Below, piece after piece: positions 34,445 to 42,555 of a stretch of DNA of 43,580 nt (the first letter of the stretch is position 1; each line of letters begins with the position of its first letter). The position numbers were made by a program, and so were the translations under genes. Below the pieces are notes generated by a model, which was not told where the DNA came from, searched no databases, and saw nothing but the letters and a program-made list of their open reading frames with translations. The DNA is taken from the NCBI GenBank assembly GCA_024277675.1, contig JAJRUS010000048.1, positions 1 to 43,580 of the forward strand, written 5' to 3'. Origin of the DNA: a bacterium (GTDB taxonomy: Bacteria; SZUA-182; SZUA-191; JAJRXT01).

Positions 34445-34522
34445 TTGGGAGATAATTTACGGCTATTTTGTGCTGCATACAGGAAATCATATAACCGGTT
34501 TTGCCAAAACCCAAGCCCTCCC

Positions 34523-34553
34523 CCGCTTCCACCCCCAGGGTGGCAGAAAGCGG
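34523..34553. other. Bulged hairpin after the XRE gene
   Basis: CCGCTTCCACCC pairs with GGGTGG and AAGCGG (12 pairs with a four-base bulge CAGA) around CCA. A smaller stem GGTTTTG-C-CAAAACC lies just before it (about 34497-34511). No T-run follows. It may reduce transcript flow from the XRE gene into the cassette or stabilise mRNA. Confidence 0.4.
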
Positions 34554-34646
34554 TTGTCAGCCATAAGGACATTGCCATGATTAACCGGCTGGTTTGTGCT
34601 TTCATTATATTTCCATACAAGCTAACACTTGGCCACTAAGGCTAAT

Positions 34647-34958
34647 ATGATGCTAAACTACACTATACTACCCAGAGTTGCCGAGGTAGACTATTATCTG
34701 GAACGGATTTCTATTAAATTGGTCAATTTGTTTGGCGTATTCTATGATGTACTGCTATTTATAATTGTAGCTATTGTGTTTTGTTCGATTGTTTTGTGGA
34801 TTATACTGCCTGTAGTTGAATTAAGGAAAAAATCACTGTTAAAAAAAATATATGCCCAACTTATTGAAAACCAAGAGGTATTATGTTCAATTAACCAACA
34901 TCTGGCTGACCTGTCATCCCCCGAAGAAGAAGTTTTTACTCAAGAAACCAAGGATTAA
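34647..34958 (+). CDS. Small single-span membrane protein
   Basis: 103 residues from the ATG at 34647 (AAGG five bases upstream); an earlier TTG adds six residues. The N-terminal 30 residues are amphipathic, a single long hydrophobic helix follows (VFYDVLLFIIVAIVFCSIVL), and then a charged helical tail (ELRKKSLLKKIYAQLIENQEVL) likely forms a coiled coil, ending with an acidic SSPEEEVF. I know no family. It lies 23 bases before the lipoprotein gene and probably belongs to the same unit. Confidence 0.6.
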   Translation: MMLNYTILPRVAEVDYYLERISIKLVNLFGVFYDVLLFIIVAIVFCSIVLWIILPVVELRKKSLLKKIYAQLIENQEVLCSINQHLADLSSPEEEVFTQETKD

Positions 34959-34981
34959 TCTTTACTCAAGGAACTATACAA

Positions 34982-35479
34982 ATGTATCATCCAACAGCAT
35001 CTATCTCAACCAAAAGTAAATCGAATGTATTTGCAATGATTTATATAGCCAGTATTTTTTTGCTTTTGACGTTTTGTAGTTGTGACGACATAATTATCAG
35101 AGATACCGGCGGCAAGGGCAATCAGTTTGGCGCTAAATACAAGGTGACTATAACCACTGATCCTACCAATAGCAGGCTGGTTGTGGAATCAATGGGCACT
35201 CGCCAGTTAAAGAGCGCCGTTTCCCCGGCTGAATTCACCTATAGCCCTAAACCCGGTATGCCGACGGTGGTAAGCGTATCCAAAGAGGGCTACAAAACTA
35301 AAAAGGTAAGGCTAACCCCGGAAATGGATCACCTGCATGTGGTTTTAGAGAAAGCTCCCCTGATGCAATTTGACTACGGTGGAGGTGGAATGGGAGGCGG
35401 TATGGGTAGACCTGCATTGGAAGACATCCCGGGCATGGGAGCCTCTTCTGGAGATAATGTCGGGGATGCACAGGAATAA
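34982..35479 (+). CDS. PEGA-like domain lipoprotein with Gly/Met-rich tail
   Basis: 165 residues; AAGGA about nine bases before the ATG supports this start. The signal peptide ends in LLLTFCSC, giving a likely lipidated Cys34 with Asp at +2 and +3, a sorting signal that in enterobacteria keeps lipoproteins in the inner membrane. Residues about 52-128 resemble a PEGA beta domain (YKVTITTDPTNSRLVVES, then SVSKEGYKTKKVRLTPE). The C-terminus is Gly/Met-rich and flexible (YGGGGMGGGMGRPA). PEGA domains are usually extracytoplasmic and bind surface layers or peptidoglycan. Between a membrane protein and the pYEATS-like protein, it looks structural. Confidence 0.65.
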   Translation: MYHPTASISTKSKSNVFAMIYIASIFLLLTFCSCDDIIIRDTGGKGNQFGAKYKVTITTDPTNSRLVVESMGTRQLKSAVSPAEFTYSPKPGMPTVVSVSKEGYKTKKVRLTPEMDHLHVVLEKAPLMQFDYGGGGMGGGMGRPALEDIPGMGASSGDNVGDAQE

Positions 35480-35568
35480 CGAAAATCCGGTTCTCCAAAC
35501 CAAGCTTTTGCTTCCCAGTGATTAATCACACTTAATACATAATGGATGTGGACCAGGGGTTATTTATA

Positions 35569-36264
35569 ATGTCAGACAATTTTATAATTAAAATTTTTAT
35601 TTTCTGCAGCCTCATTCTATTAATACCGAAGGCAAACTATGCTTATGCCTATCAGATAAAACTGGATTACTACTCTAAAATAACTCAGGACACGGTAACT
35701 CCGGAGGGGATATATTATCAAGTTGTCATCTATTTTGATGTTCCCAGGTCAGTGATGAAAAAGATCAGCTATGTCAACTACCAACTGGAAGCCCCCTTTT
35801 ATCGAAAATCTATTGTAGTCCGCTCCCAGGCCCATAATTTTCAACTGACGCTGGATGCGCTTACTCACTTTTATGTTAGTGCCCAGGTACATTTTACCGA
35901 GGGGAATAATACAACTGTAACCAAATACATAATACTTGGCACTGACAAAACACCTTTTGCTGCTGCACATCAAGTCTCCATTAGTCACGATATTCTAAAA
36001 ACATTTTCCGATTCAAAGCAGGCGGAAAGGTACACTGTTGCATTATTTTTAGAGGGGCGTCCCAGTGAGCTGGCTCAGGTTGACAAAGTAGAGTACTACT
36101 TTCCCAATTCCTTTTCCAAAGCGCCGGTCACGGTTTACGGACCATCCCCTAATTTTGAACTTCAACTGGAACTAACCCAACAATCATCTATCCAGGCCTA
36201 TGTTTATTTCAAGGATGGTACAGTAGCCGAATTAGTGCGTTTTGTGTACTTTAAATATTATTAA
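35569..36264 (+). CDS. Secreted protein with two pYEATS-like domains
   Basis: 231 residues from the ATG at 35569, chosen for AGGGG about nine bases upstream; an ATG at 35542 has none. A signal peptide (IIKIFIFCSLILLIPKANYAYA) is followed by two similar beta-sandwich units. Unit 1 (about residues 40-125): QVVIYFDVPRSVMKKISYVN, then FQLTLDALTHFYVSAQVHF. Unit 2 (about 150-231): YTVALFLEGRPSELAQVDKV, then FELQLELTQQSSIQAYVYFK. The spacing of strands and the final A-x-V-x-F-x-G resemble prokaryotic YEATS domains. Known pYEATS proteins are mostly intracellular and linked to conflict systems; a secreted tandem form is unusual. Assignment is by pattern only. Confidence 0.6.
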   Translation: MSDNFIIKIFIFCSLILLIPKANYAYAYQIKLDYYSKITQDTVTPEGIYYQVVIYFDVPRSVMKKISYVNYQLEAPFYRKSIVVRSQAHNFQLTLDALTHFYVSAQVHFTEGNNTTVTKYIILGTDKTPFAAAHQVSISHDILKTFSDSKQAERYTVALFLEGRPSELAQVDKVEYYFPNSFSKAPVTVYGPSPNFELQLELTQQSSIQAYVYFKDGTVAELVRFVYFKYY

Positions 36265-36303
36265 GGCCATGGGGTTTAACTAATACCTTGTATTATGCTT
36301 AAA

Positions 36304-36391
36304 AATCAAATATTATAATTTAGCAGGTAAATATCGCCTCTCCTTAAGGCGGGCGGTTGGGACTGCATAAAATATTTGATTAAGACAGGAG
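36304..36391 (+). promoter_or_regulatory. Possible structured leader of pssA
   Basis: An 11-base perfect inverted repeat AATCAAATATT (36304-36314) / AATATTTGATT (36371-36381) encloses GCAG (36323-36326) / CTGC (36363-36366) and a hairpin CGCCT-CTCCTTA-AGGCG (36335-36351). The loop bases CTCCT are complementary to the pssA ribosome-binding site AGGAG (36387-36391). A TATAAT lies at 36314-36319, so promoter and structure overlap. No known riboswitch class is recognised. Confidence 0.4.
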
Positions 36392-36401
36392 CTTAGCTGA
36401 G

Positions 36402-37139
36402 ATGAAAAAAGGAGTTTATATCTTGCCCAATTTAATTACCATGGGCAATATATTTTGTGGATTTTATGCTATCACTGCGGTACTGAAGGGAGTCTATGAA
36501 TATGCAGCCATAGCTATCCTGATAGCCGGCATACTGGATGGACTGGATGGATGGGTGGCCCGGATGACGAATTCCAGCAGTCGGTTCGGAGTTGAGTTTG
36601 ATTCGTTAGCAGATATAGTCTCTTTCGGGTTAGCGCCGGCGCTATTGATTTATTCCTGGGCTTTAATACCCTTAGGCAGGATTGGTTGGTCAGCGGTCTT
36701 TTTATTCGTTATTTGTGGCACCTTACGCCTGGCCAGATACAATGTGCAGTGTTCCAGCTCAGAGAGCAAAAATTTCACCGGCCTGCCCATTCCGGGCGCT
36801 GCCGGAATGATTGCCTCATTGATAATCCTATATAGCCACTTTCAATTGAATTTACCTAAGCCCTTGTTCGTTATATTGCTTACATACATGCTGGCCTTCC
36901 TGATGGTCAGTACCATTAAATACCGCAGCATCAAAGAGGTGCACCTAAAGAAACGCAGACCGTTCAGTGTGTTGGTAACTGTATCTCTGCTGCTGTTTGT
37001 GCTGGCGGCTGAACCGCAACTGATGCTGTTTATACTGTTCAGTATATATATTATATCCGGTATAGTCGAAAACATCTTTTGCCATTTATTAAATCGCCTG
37101 CCGCACCGTATCAAGCAAAAAAACACAGACCGGGGCTGA
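36402..37139 (+). CDS. pssA: CDP-diacylglycerol-serine O-phosphatidyltransferase
   Basis: 245 residues, type II Pss. The CDP-alcohol phosphotransferase motif is complete: DGLDGWVARMTNSSSRFG followed by EFDSLAD (pattern D-G-x2-A-R-x8-G-x3-D-x3-D). The start is ILPNLITMGNIFCGFYAI, and six to eight membrane helices follow. It makes phosphatidylserine, the precursor of phosphatidylethanolamine. psd, its usual partner, is absent here. pssA directly before leuA is an arrangement seen in several bacterial lineages (from memory). Confidence 0.93.
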   Translation: MKKGVYILPNLITMGNIFCGFYAITAVLKGVYEYAAIAILIAGILDGLDGWVARMTNSSSRFGVEFDSLADIVSFGLAPALLIYSWALIPLGRIGWSAVFLFVICGTLRLARYNVQCSSSESKNFTGLPIPGAAGMIASLIILYSHFQLNLPKPLFVILLTYMLAFLMVSTIKYRSIKEVHLKKRRPFSVLVTVSLLLFVLAAEPQLMLFILFSIYIISGIVENIFCHLLNRLPHRIKQKNTDRG

Positions 37140-37176
37140 AAAACAGCCGATTTGCTGTCTTAATTAAAACACTGTG

Positions 37177-37201
37177 GGCGGATAAGCTATTCCGCCTTTT
37201 T
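37177..37201 (+). terminator. Intrinsic terminator or attenuator between pssA and leuA
   Basis: GGCGGA (37177-37182) and TCCGCC (37191-37196) form a stem around an eight-base loop, followed by TTTTT. A smaller stem ACAGC/GCTGT (37143-37158) precedes it. The T-run ends 19 bases before the leuA ATG, leaving no room for a normal promoter between, so it may act as an attenuator for leuA rather than a plain end for pssA. Confidence 0.7.
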
Positions 37202-37220
37202 ATGTAATTGGATAGACGTC

Positions 37221-38741
37221 ATGAAAGATCGAATAATAATTTTTGATACCACCTTGAGGGACGGAGAACAATCCCCGGGGGCCAGCCTTAATATTACCGA
37301 GAAGGTGCAGATCGCTCATCAACTGGCCAAGTTGAAAGTAGATGTAATAGAAGCCGGCTTCCCAATGGCCTCAGAGGGAGATTTCGAGGCGGTAAAGACC
37401 GTGGCTAAAGAAATTTCGGGAATCACCATTGCCGCCCTGGCCCGGACTATTCCCAATGATATAGATCGCGCCTGGGAGGCGGTAAAATATGCCGAACAGC
37501 CTCGAATACATACCTTCATCGCTACCTCCAACATTCATTTAAAGTATAAACTGAAGCGTAGCAAAGCGGAGGTATTGAAAACAGCAGTGGCCGCAGTTAA
37601 GCGAGCCAAGGGTTATACGCCGGATGTGGAATTCTCAGCCGAGGATGCCACCCGTTCAGAACGGGATTTTCTATGCGAAATAGTAGCCGCAGTAATCGAT
37701 GCCGGAGCTACTACGGTAAACATTCCGGATACGGTGGGTTACAGCATTCCGGCAGAATTCGGCGGGTTGATTTACGAGCTGCACCGGCGGGTGGCCAATA
37801 TTGATAAGACCGTCTTAAGTGTCCATTGCCACAATGATCTGGGACTGGCGGTCGCCAATTCACTGGCGGCAATCAACGCCGGGGTACGCCAGATTGAGTG
37901 TACCATAAACGGCCTGGGAGAACGGGCGGGCAATGCCTCGCTGGAAGAAGTGGTTATGGCGCTAAAAACCAGGCATGACCTGTTTGAGCTTGGCACCCGG
38001 ATAAACACCAAAGAAATATATAAAACCAGTCGCACAGTAAGTAACTTAACCGGCATGATGGTGCAGCGCAACAAGGCTATCGTGGGCGAAAACGCCTTTG
38101 CCCATGAATCCGGTATTCATCAGGATGGATTCTTAAAGGAAAAAACGACTTACGAAATCATGACCCCCGAATCCATCGGGCTGGCCCAGAGTCAGCTTGT
38201 GCTGGGTAAGCATTCGGGACGACATGCCTTCAGAGACCGGCTCGGCAACCTTGGATACGATCTAAGTGATACGGAGTTGGATAAGGCATTTAAGCTCTTC
38301 AAAAAACTGGCCGACAAAAAAAAGGATATTTTTGATGTAGATCTGATGGCGCTTATTGATGATGAGGTGCGGATTATACCGCAGCGCTTTATATTAAAAT
38401 ATCTGCATATCGAGAGCGGCAGCAATGAAGAACCACAAGCTACAGTAGCATTGCGCTGCCAGGATGAAGAACTCAAAGAAAGCGCCTGTGGAGACGGGCC
38501 GGTGGATGCGGTATTCAAAGCCATCGACCGGCTTACCCAGATTCCGGGCAAACTGCTGGATTATTCGGTACGCTCCATCACCCGCGGCAAGGATGCGGTG
38601 GGCGAGGTCAGAGTAAAAATATGCCTGGCCGACAAAAGGGTGGTATTCGGTAAAGGCGCCTCCACCGATATTATCGAAGCCAGCGCCAAGGCCTATCTAC
38701 ACGCGATTAACCGCGCAGTATATGAACGTGAGAAGGGTTAG
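37221..38741 (+). CDS. leuA: 2-Isopropylmalate synthase
   Basis: 506 residues. The HMGL-like barrel has [15 protein letters not shown] (catalytic Arg and acetyl-CoA site), [25 protein letters not shown] and the metal-binding [36 protein letters not shown] and [12 protein letters not shown] follow. The C-terminal allosteric LeuA dimer domain (about residues 385-500) is present, with [21 protein letters not shown], so leucine feedback is likely. It condenses acetyl-CoA with 2-oxoisovalerate as the first leucine-specific step. Ends in TAG. Confidence 0.95.
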   Translation: MKDRIIIFDTTLRDGEQSPGASLNITEKVQIAHQLAKLKVDVIEAGFPMASEGDFEAVKTVAKEISGITIAALARTIPNDIDRAWEAVKYAEQPRIHTFIATSNIHLKYKLKRSKAEVLKTAVAAVKRAKGYTPDVEFSAEDATRSERDFLCEIVAAVIDAGATTVNIPDTVGYSIPAEFGGLIYELHRRVANIDKTVLSVHCHNDLGLAVANSLAAINAGVRQIECTINGLGERAGNASLEEVVMALKTRHDLFELGTRINTKEIYKTSRTVSNLTGMMVQRNKAIVGENAFAHESGIHQDGFLKEKTTYEIMTPESIGLAQSQLVLGKHSGRHAFRDRLGNLGYDLSDTELDKAFKLFKKLADKKKDIFDVDLMALIDDEVRIIPQRFILKYLHIESGSNEEPQATVALRCQDEELKESACGDGPVDAVFKAIDRLTQIPGKLLDYSVRSITRGKDAVGEVRVKICLADKRVVFGKGASTDIIEASAKAYLHAINRAVYEREKG

Positions 38742-38797
38742 TTATATCGGCTTGTTTGAATCTGTTTATACTCAATTATGATGTCTAAAAATGTGCT

Positions 38798-39085
38798 ATG
38801 ATAAAGATTAATGAGATTATTTGGAAAGAAATATTTGTTGAGAAAATTGAGAGTAAACATCGGGTAACTACCCCCGAGGTGGAAGAAATTTTACAGGGCA
38901 CAAAGCAAGTTTATAGAGTCACCAAAGGTGACGTCAAGGGCGAGAATATATATCTGGCGTTGGGGAAAACCAGCGCTGGCCGGCATCTTTCTGTGTTTTT
39001 TATCTTGAAAAACCCCCATAGTGCACTACCCATTAGTGCCCGTGATATGGACAGTAAGGAGAGGAGGCGTTATAAATATGCATAA
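38798..39085 (+). CDS. BrnT-like toxin
   Basis: 95 residues. It matches the BrnT-like ribonuclease toxins in layout: an N-terminal IIWKEIFVEKIESKHRVTTPEVEEIL helix region (quoted in part: HRVTTPEVEEIL), a central YLALGKTSAGRHLSVFFIL strand pair, and the C-terminal ISARDMDSKERRRYKYA with the Arg-rich tail. There is no clear ribosome-binding site; a seven-codon frame starting at 38778 ends in TGA overlapping this ATG and may couple initiation. The antitoxin gene overlaps its end by eight bases. It lies between leuA and leuC. Confidence 0.7.
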   Translation: MIKINEIIWKEIFVEKIESKHRVTTPEVEEILQGTKQVYRVTKGDVKGENIYLALGKTSAGRHLSVFFILKNPHSALPISARDMDSKERRRYKYA

Positions 39086-39341
39086 GATAAAAGGCCCCAT
39101 TCCAGAACATTTCAACAGTGATGAAAAAGCAGGTGCGTTTTGGGATACTCACTCTGCTGCTGATTACTGGGATGAAATGGAAGAGGAAGAGATGGAGTTT
39201 GATATCAAGCGGCGTAGCTTTCTGGTACCTATAAATGATCGGATTTACCAGCTTGCTAAAAAGCAGGCAGAAGCCAAACATTGCAAAGTGACCCAGATAA
39301 TAAATACCTTGCTGGATCGGGAACTTGTGGGGACAAAGTAG
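39078..39341 (+). CDS. CopG-type antitoxin of the BrnT-like pair
   Basis: 87 residues from the ATG at 39078, chosen because AGGAGG lies about ten bases upstream and the product then matches the family. IPEHFNSDEKAGAFWDTHSA and DYWDEMEEEEMEFDIK are the acidic, toxin-wrapping N-terminus seen in CopG antitoxins of BrnA type. The C-terminal ribbon-helix-helix is VPINDRIYQLAKKQAEAKHC...IINTLLDREL. It should bind DNA as a dimer and repress the module. Translationally coupled to the toxin by the overlap. Confidence 0.75.
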   Translation: MHKIKGPIPEHFNSDEKAGAFWDTHSAADYWDEMEEEEMEFDIKRRSFLVPINDRIYQLAKKQAEAKHCKVTQIINTLLDRELVGTK

Positions 39342-39352
39342 GAAGATGGTTA

Positions 39353-39832
39353 TTGATTTGGAGGATTGATGCTCTGAGCAGTATTGGTATTAAAAAATTA
39401 GGCGTAAAAGTGATATTGAACAATAAGAACTTGAGAGAGGGGGGGGAAGAGTTCAACTCTTTTGGCTCTGAATTTCCACTGATGACAGAGTATTTGAAAG
39501 AATTAAATTTAGAAAATGCCGGCTGTTGTATATGGGAATGGAACAAAAATGTTGCTTCAGTTGGACTTAAAGAAGAAGAATTAATAACTACTGTCAAACC
39601 AAAGGTTGATGGGTTAAAGAGGCCTGGGTGGAATATGACTGATAGAAGATGGCTTTTGGTGGTTAGTGGGCATCAGCTTTCTCAACATATGGGACTACAA
39701 CTAGAAAATAAACTACCTAACTTCAAAAAGTTAAATAGCCTATTGCATAAATCAGGCTTTGACGAGATATTCATATATCAATATATGCATGATTCTATCT
39801 TCATATTTGAAGATGGATGGAGTCTTAGGTGA
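39353..39832 (+). CDS. Hypothetical protein, possibly a 5'-truncated remnant
   Basis: About 159 residues from a TTG at 39353; the same frame is open further left into the antitoxin gene but has no sound start. Features: RIDALSSIGIKKLGVKVILN near the start and KVDGLKRPGWNMTDRRWLLVV-SGHQLSQHMG (cited in two parts), then KSGFDEIFIYQYMHDSIFIF at the end. The latter half looks like a conserved domain end, so this may be the C-terminal part of a larger protein. It carries a run of eight Gs at 39439-39446. The region is AT-richer than leuA and leuC. Function unknown. Its end overlaps the MNT gene as GTGA. Confidence 0.4.
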   Translation: MIWRIDALSSIGIKKLGVKVILNNKNLREGGEEFNSFGSEFPLMTEYLKELNLENAGCCIWEWNKNVASVGLKEEELITTVKPKVDGLKRPGWNMTDRRWLLVVSGHQLSQHMGLQLENKLPNFKKLNSLLHKSGFDEIFIYQYMHDSIFIFEDGWSLR

Positions 39833-40146
39833 TCCCAAAAGATTACGAGATAGCCAAAAAACTTAAAAGAAAATTATCCGAAGTCGTTTGCATAATTGAT
39901 TTTAAGGTATTCGGCTCAAGAGCGGGCAATGATGCCGATGAGTATTCGGATATGGATATTTTTCTGGAGGTTGAATCGCTTAATAATGATCTGAAAGAAA
40001 AGATTTATGATACGGTATGGGAGGTTGGTTTTGAACATTTTATGGTTATCTCACCCTTAATCTTTACTAAGGATGAAATAGAAAAATCTCCATTGAGGGC
40101 ATCTCCGATAGTGAAAAATATTGTAGCCGAAGGGATTAGCATATGA
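39829..40146 (+). CDS. MNT-type nucleotidyltransferase antitoxin (MntA-like), first copy
   Basis: 105 residues starting at GTG 39829, with GGAG seven bases upstream and the start overlapping the previous stop. The minimal nucleotidyltransferase motif is FKVFGSRAGNDADEYSDMDI (G-S then D-x-D metal ligands) near residues 26-45, followed by DIFLEV. MntA proteins AMPylate their HEPN partner to neutralise it (established for MntA/HepT). The next gene, overlapping by four bases, is a HEPN protein, which makes this a complete pair. Confidence 0.85.
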   Translation: MIPKDYEIAKKLKRKLSEVVCIIDFKVFGSRAGNDADEYSDMDIFLEVESLNNDLKEKIYDTVWEVGFEHFMVISPLIFTKDEIEKSPLRASPIVKNIVAEGISI

Positions 40147-40538
40147 CGGATAAACAGGCTCTGTTCACTTACCGGCTGGCACAAGCAGCAGAAACGCTTG
40201 CTGATGCGAAAAAGATGCTACAGGGCGGATTAAGTCCAAGGTCTATTATAAACCGGGCATATTACTCCATGTTTTATGCCATATTGGCCCTATTTTTAAA
40301 GACCGATATAAATTTAAAGACATCCAAACATGCGGGGATTATTTCTATATTCGATAAAGAATTCGTACACTCAGGGAAAATTGGAAAACATTACTCTAAA
40401 ACACTGCACAAAATGTTTGACGCCAGGCAGGAAAGTGACTATAGGGAATTTGTTGAGTTATCAGCTGATTATGCGGCTGAGATGCTTAAGCTGGCCGAAG
40501 ATTTTTTTGAACACATTAAAAGTATTATAAAATCCTAA
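40143..40538 (+). CDS. HEPN-domain toxin (HepT-like), first copy
   Basis: 131 residues of all-alpha HEPN fold. LAQAAETLADAKKMLQGGLSP is the first helix pair, and IINRAYYSMFYAILALF is the core helix with the conserved R-x-x-Y-Y pattern of the PF05168 group. HKMFDARQESDYREFVE and a C-terminal LAEDFFEHIKSII follow. The canonical R-x4-6-H RNase motif is not obvious in this copy, so it may be a variant or a scaffold. It forms a module with the preceding MNT gene and lies immediately before leuC. Confidence 0.8.
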   Translation: MTDKQALFTYRLAQAAETLADAKKMLQGGLSPRSIINRAYYSMFYAILALFLKTDINLKTSKHAGIISIFDKEFVHSGKIGKHYSKTLHKMFDARQESDYREFVELSADYAAEMLKLAEDFFEHIKSIIKS

Positions 40539-40556
40539 CGTTAAGGTACATAAAAT

Positions 40557-41810
40557 ATGACCATTACTGAAAAGATACTGGCGGCGCACGCCGATAAGAC
40601 TGAAGTAACTCCGGGGGAGTTTATAGAGGCTAAAGTTGACCTGGCGCTGGGCAATGACATTACCGCCCCGATTGCCATCGATGCCTTTGAGAAGCTGGGG
40701 CCAAAAGAGGTTTTTGACCGTAAGCGACTGGTGCTGGTGCCCGATCATTACGCCCCCAACAAAGATATACCCTCGGCGGAGCAATGCAATATACTGCGCA
40801 AGTTCGCCCGTAAGCAGCAGTTGGAATACTACTTTGAGGTGGGCCGTATGGGGGTGGAGCATGCTTTACTCCCCGAACAGGGACTTACGCTGCCCGGTGA
40901 TTTAATCATCGGCGCCGACTCCCACACCTGTACCTATGGCGCGCTGGGGGCCTTCTCCACCGGTGTCGGCAGCACCGATCTGGCGGCGGTGATGTATAGC
41001 GGACACCTCTGGTTTAAGGTACCCGAGAGTTTAAAGTTTAACTGCCACGGCAGCTTACCAAAATACTCTACCGGCAAAGATATAATCTTATATATCATCG
41101 GCCAGATCGGAGTGGAGGGCGCCAGATACATGGCCATGGAATTTGCCGGTGAAGCCATCAGCCAACTTCCGATTGATGATCGGCTCTCCATTTGCAATAT
41201 GGCTATTGAAGCCGGCGGCAAAAACGGCATTATAGCGCCCGATGAAAAAACCGAAGAATATGTAGCCGGGCAAGCTAAGCGGCCATACAAAATATACAAA
41301 AGCGACCCCGACGCCGAATATTTGAAAGTATTTGATTATGATATGTCTACACTTAAACCCATGGTGGCCTGTCCGCATCTGCCGTCCAATGTGAAACCAG
41401 CAGATCAGTTGGGCGATATAGCCATCGATCAGGTGGTCATCGGCTCCTGCACCAACGGCAGCATTACTGATTTAAGATTGGCAGCCCAGGTGATAAAGGG
41501 ACGCAAGGTGCATCCCAGGCTGCGCCTGATTGTCATTCCGGCAACGCAGGCCATATATAAACAAGCGCTGAGGGAGGGACTGCTGGAGACCTTTCTGGAT
41601 GCCGAAGCCTCAATAAGCACCCCCACCTGCGGCCCCTGTTTAGGCGGGCACATGGGCATACTGGCCGAGGGTGAGCGCTGCCTGGCAACCACCAACCGCA
41701 ACTTTGTGGGCCGCATGGGACACTTAAAAAGTGAAGTCTATCTGTGCAATCCGGCGGTCGCCGCCGCCAGCGCAGTAGCCGGGCATATTGTAGATCCTGG
41801 GGGATTATGA
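40557..41810 (+). CDS. leuC: 3-Isopropylmalate dehydratase, large subunit
   Basis: 417 residues, the aconitase-like short (archaeal/clostridial-type) LeuC length. Substrate/cluster motifs: [38 protein letters not shown] and [14 protein letters not shown], whose cysteines (in SCTN and CGPC) hold the 4Fe-4S cluster. It isomerises 2-isopropylmalate with the small subunit LeuD. leuD, which normally follows at once, is not next; an MNT gene overlaps the stop instead. The nearest upstream leu gene (leuA) is separated by two toxin-antitoxin modules. Confidence 0.94.
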   Translation: MTITEKILAAHADKTEVTPGEFIEAKVDLALGNDITAPIAIDAFEKLGPKEVFDRKRLVLVPDHYAPNKDIPSAEQCNILRKFARKQQLEYYFEVGRMGVEHALLPEQGLTLPGDLIIGADSHTCTYGALGAFSTGVGSTDLAAVMYSGHLWFKVPESLKFNCHGSLPKYSTGKDIILYIIGQIGVEGARYMAMEFAGEAISQLPIDDRLSICNMAIEAGGKNGIIAPDEKTEEYVAGQAKRPYKIYKSDPDAEYLKVFDYDMSTLKPMVACPHLPSNVKPADQLGDIAIDQVVIGSCTNGSITDLRLAAQVIKGRKVHPRLRLIVIPATQAIYKQALREGLLETFLDAEASISTPTCGPCLGGHMGILAEGERCLATTNRNFVGRMGHLKSEVYLCNPAVAAASAVAGHIVDPGGL

Positions 41811-42148
41811 TTATGAAAGCTGACGATCGAATCCGGGATATAATATTTTCGCTGGTAGAGACGATAAAACAAAAATATCAACCGGAGAAGATTATTCTCT
41901 ATGGCTCTTATGCCTATGGCAAACCGAATGCGGAAAGCGACATTGATTTTTTGATTATCAAAGACACCCCGGAACGGGCCATAGAGCGCCGGGTCAATGT
42001 AAGGCGGATTGTGGATATCCGGGATGCCGATCATCCCTCCTTTTGCCCTTTGGTGGTTACTCCTGGTGAGCTTAAAGATCGCCTTGAAATCGGCGATCAT
42101 TTCTTTGAAAAGATAATGAGTGAGGGCGAGGTACTCTATGGGCATTAG
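41807..42148 (+). CDS. MNT-type nucleotidyltransferase antitoxin, second copy
   Basis: 113 residues from the ATG at 41807, overlapping the leuC stop, with GGGGGA four bases upstream (a second ATG at 41813 is possible). The motif is [20 protein letters not shown] (G-S...D-x-D), followed by [15 protein letters not shown]-type family sequence ([17 protein letters not shown]). It differs clearly in sequence from the first copy, so the two arrived separately rather than by local duplication. It overlaps the following HEPN gene by 11 bases. Confidence 0.85.
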   Translation: MIMKADDRIRDIIFSLVETIKQKYQPEKIILYGSYAYGKPNAESDIDFLIIKDTPERAIERRVNVRRIVDIRDADHPSFCPLVVTPGELKDRLEIGDHFFEKIMSEGEVLYGH

Positions 42149-42533
42149 AGAGTCGCGCTATCCCGGAGACTGGCTGGATAAAGCCAGAAAAGACTTGCGG
42201 CGAGTGGAAATATTGCTTCAAGCCGATGATACCGAGGGCGCCGGCTTTAATTTACAGCAAATGGTGGAGAAGCTAATGAAAGCCTACTTACTGGCTAAAG
42301 GCTGGCGCTTAGAGCGTACGCACGATCTGGTGAAATTGCTTAACTCCGCCATACATTATTATAAGGCTAAATTTGAAAAATACCGCAGCCTTTGTCAGCA
42401 GGCCACTGAATATTACTTTGAAGAACGCTACCCGATCTTTAACGCCACCTCCCCTACCAGGGATGAAATCAGTTGGGGCTTACGTAAGGCCAAAGAGCTG
42501 CTGACTGAAGTAGAGGCTGAGTTGGCGGATTAG
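42138..42533 (+). CDS. HEPN-domain toxin, second copy
   Basis: 131 residues from the ATG at 42138 (GAGG about seven bases upstream); an earlier start would overlap the MNT gene further. YPGDWLDKARKDLRRVEILL and GFNLQQMVEKLMKAYLLAKG are the first two HEPN helices. RLERTHDLVKLL carries an R-x4-H match to the RNase motif. The C-terminal helix is WGLRKAKELLTEVEAEL. Likely an RNase held in check by the preceding MNT protein. Ends in TAG. Confidence 0.83.
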   Translation: MGIRESRYPGDWLDKARKDLRRVEILLQADDTEGAGFNLQQMVEKLMKAYLLAKGWRLERTHDLVKLLNSAIHYYKAKFEKYRSLCQQATEYYFEERYPIFNATSPTRDEISWGLRKAKELLTEVEAELAD

Positions 42534-42555
42534 GTCAAATCAACTATTAAAACAA

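Noticed and set aside
34445-34639. 64-codon frame directly after the XRE gene
   Set aside because: No proper start, a proline run from a hairpin sequence, and it overlaps palindromic DNA; more likely non-coding.
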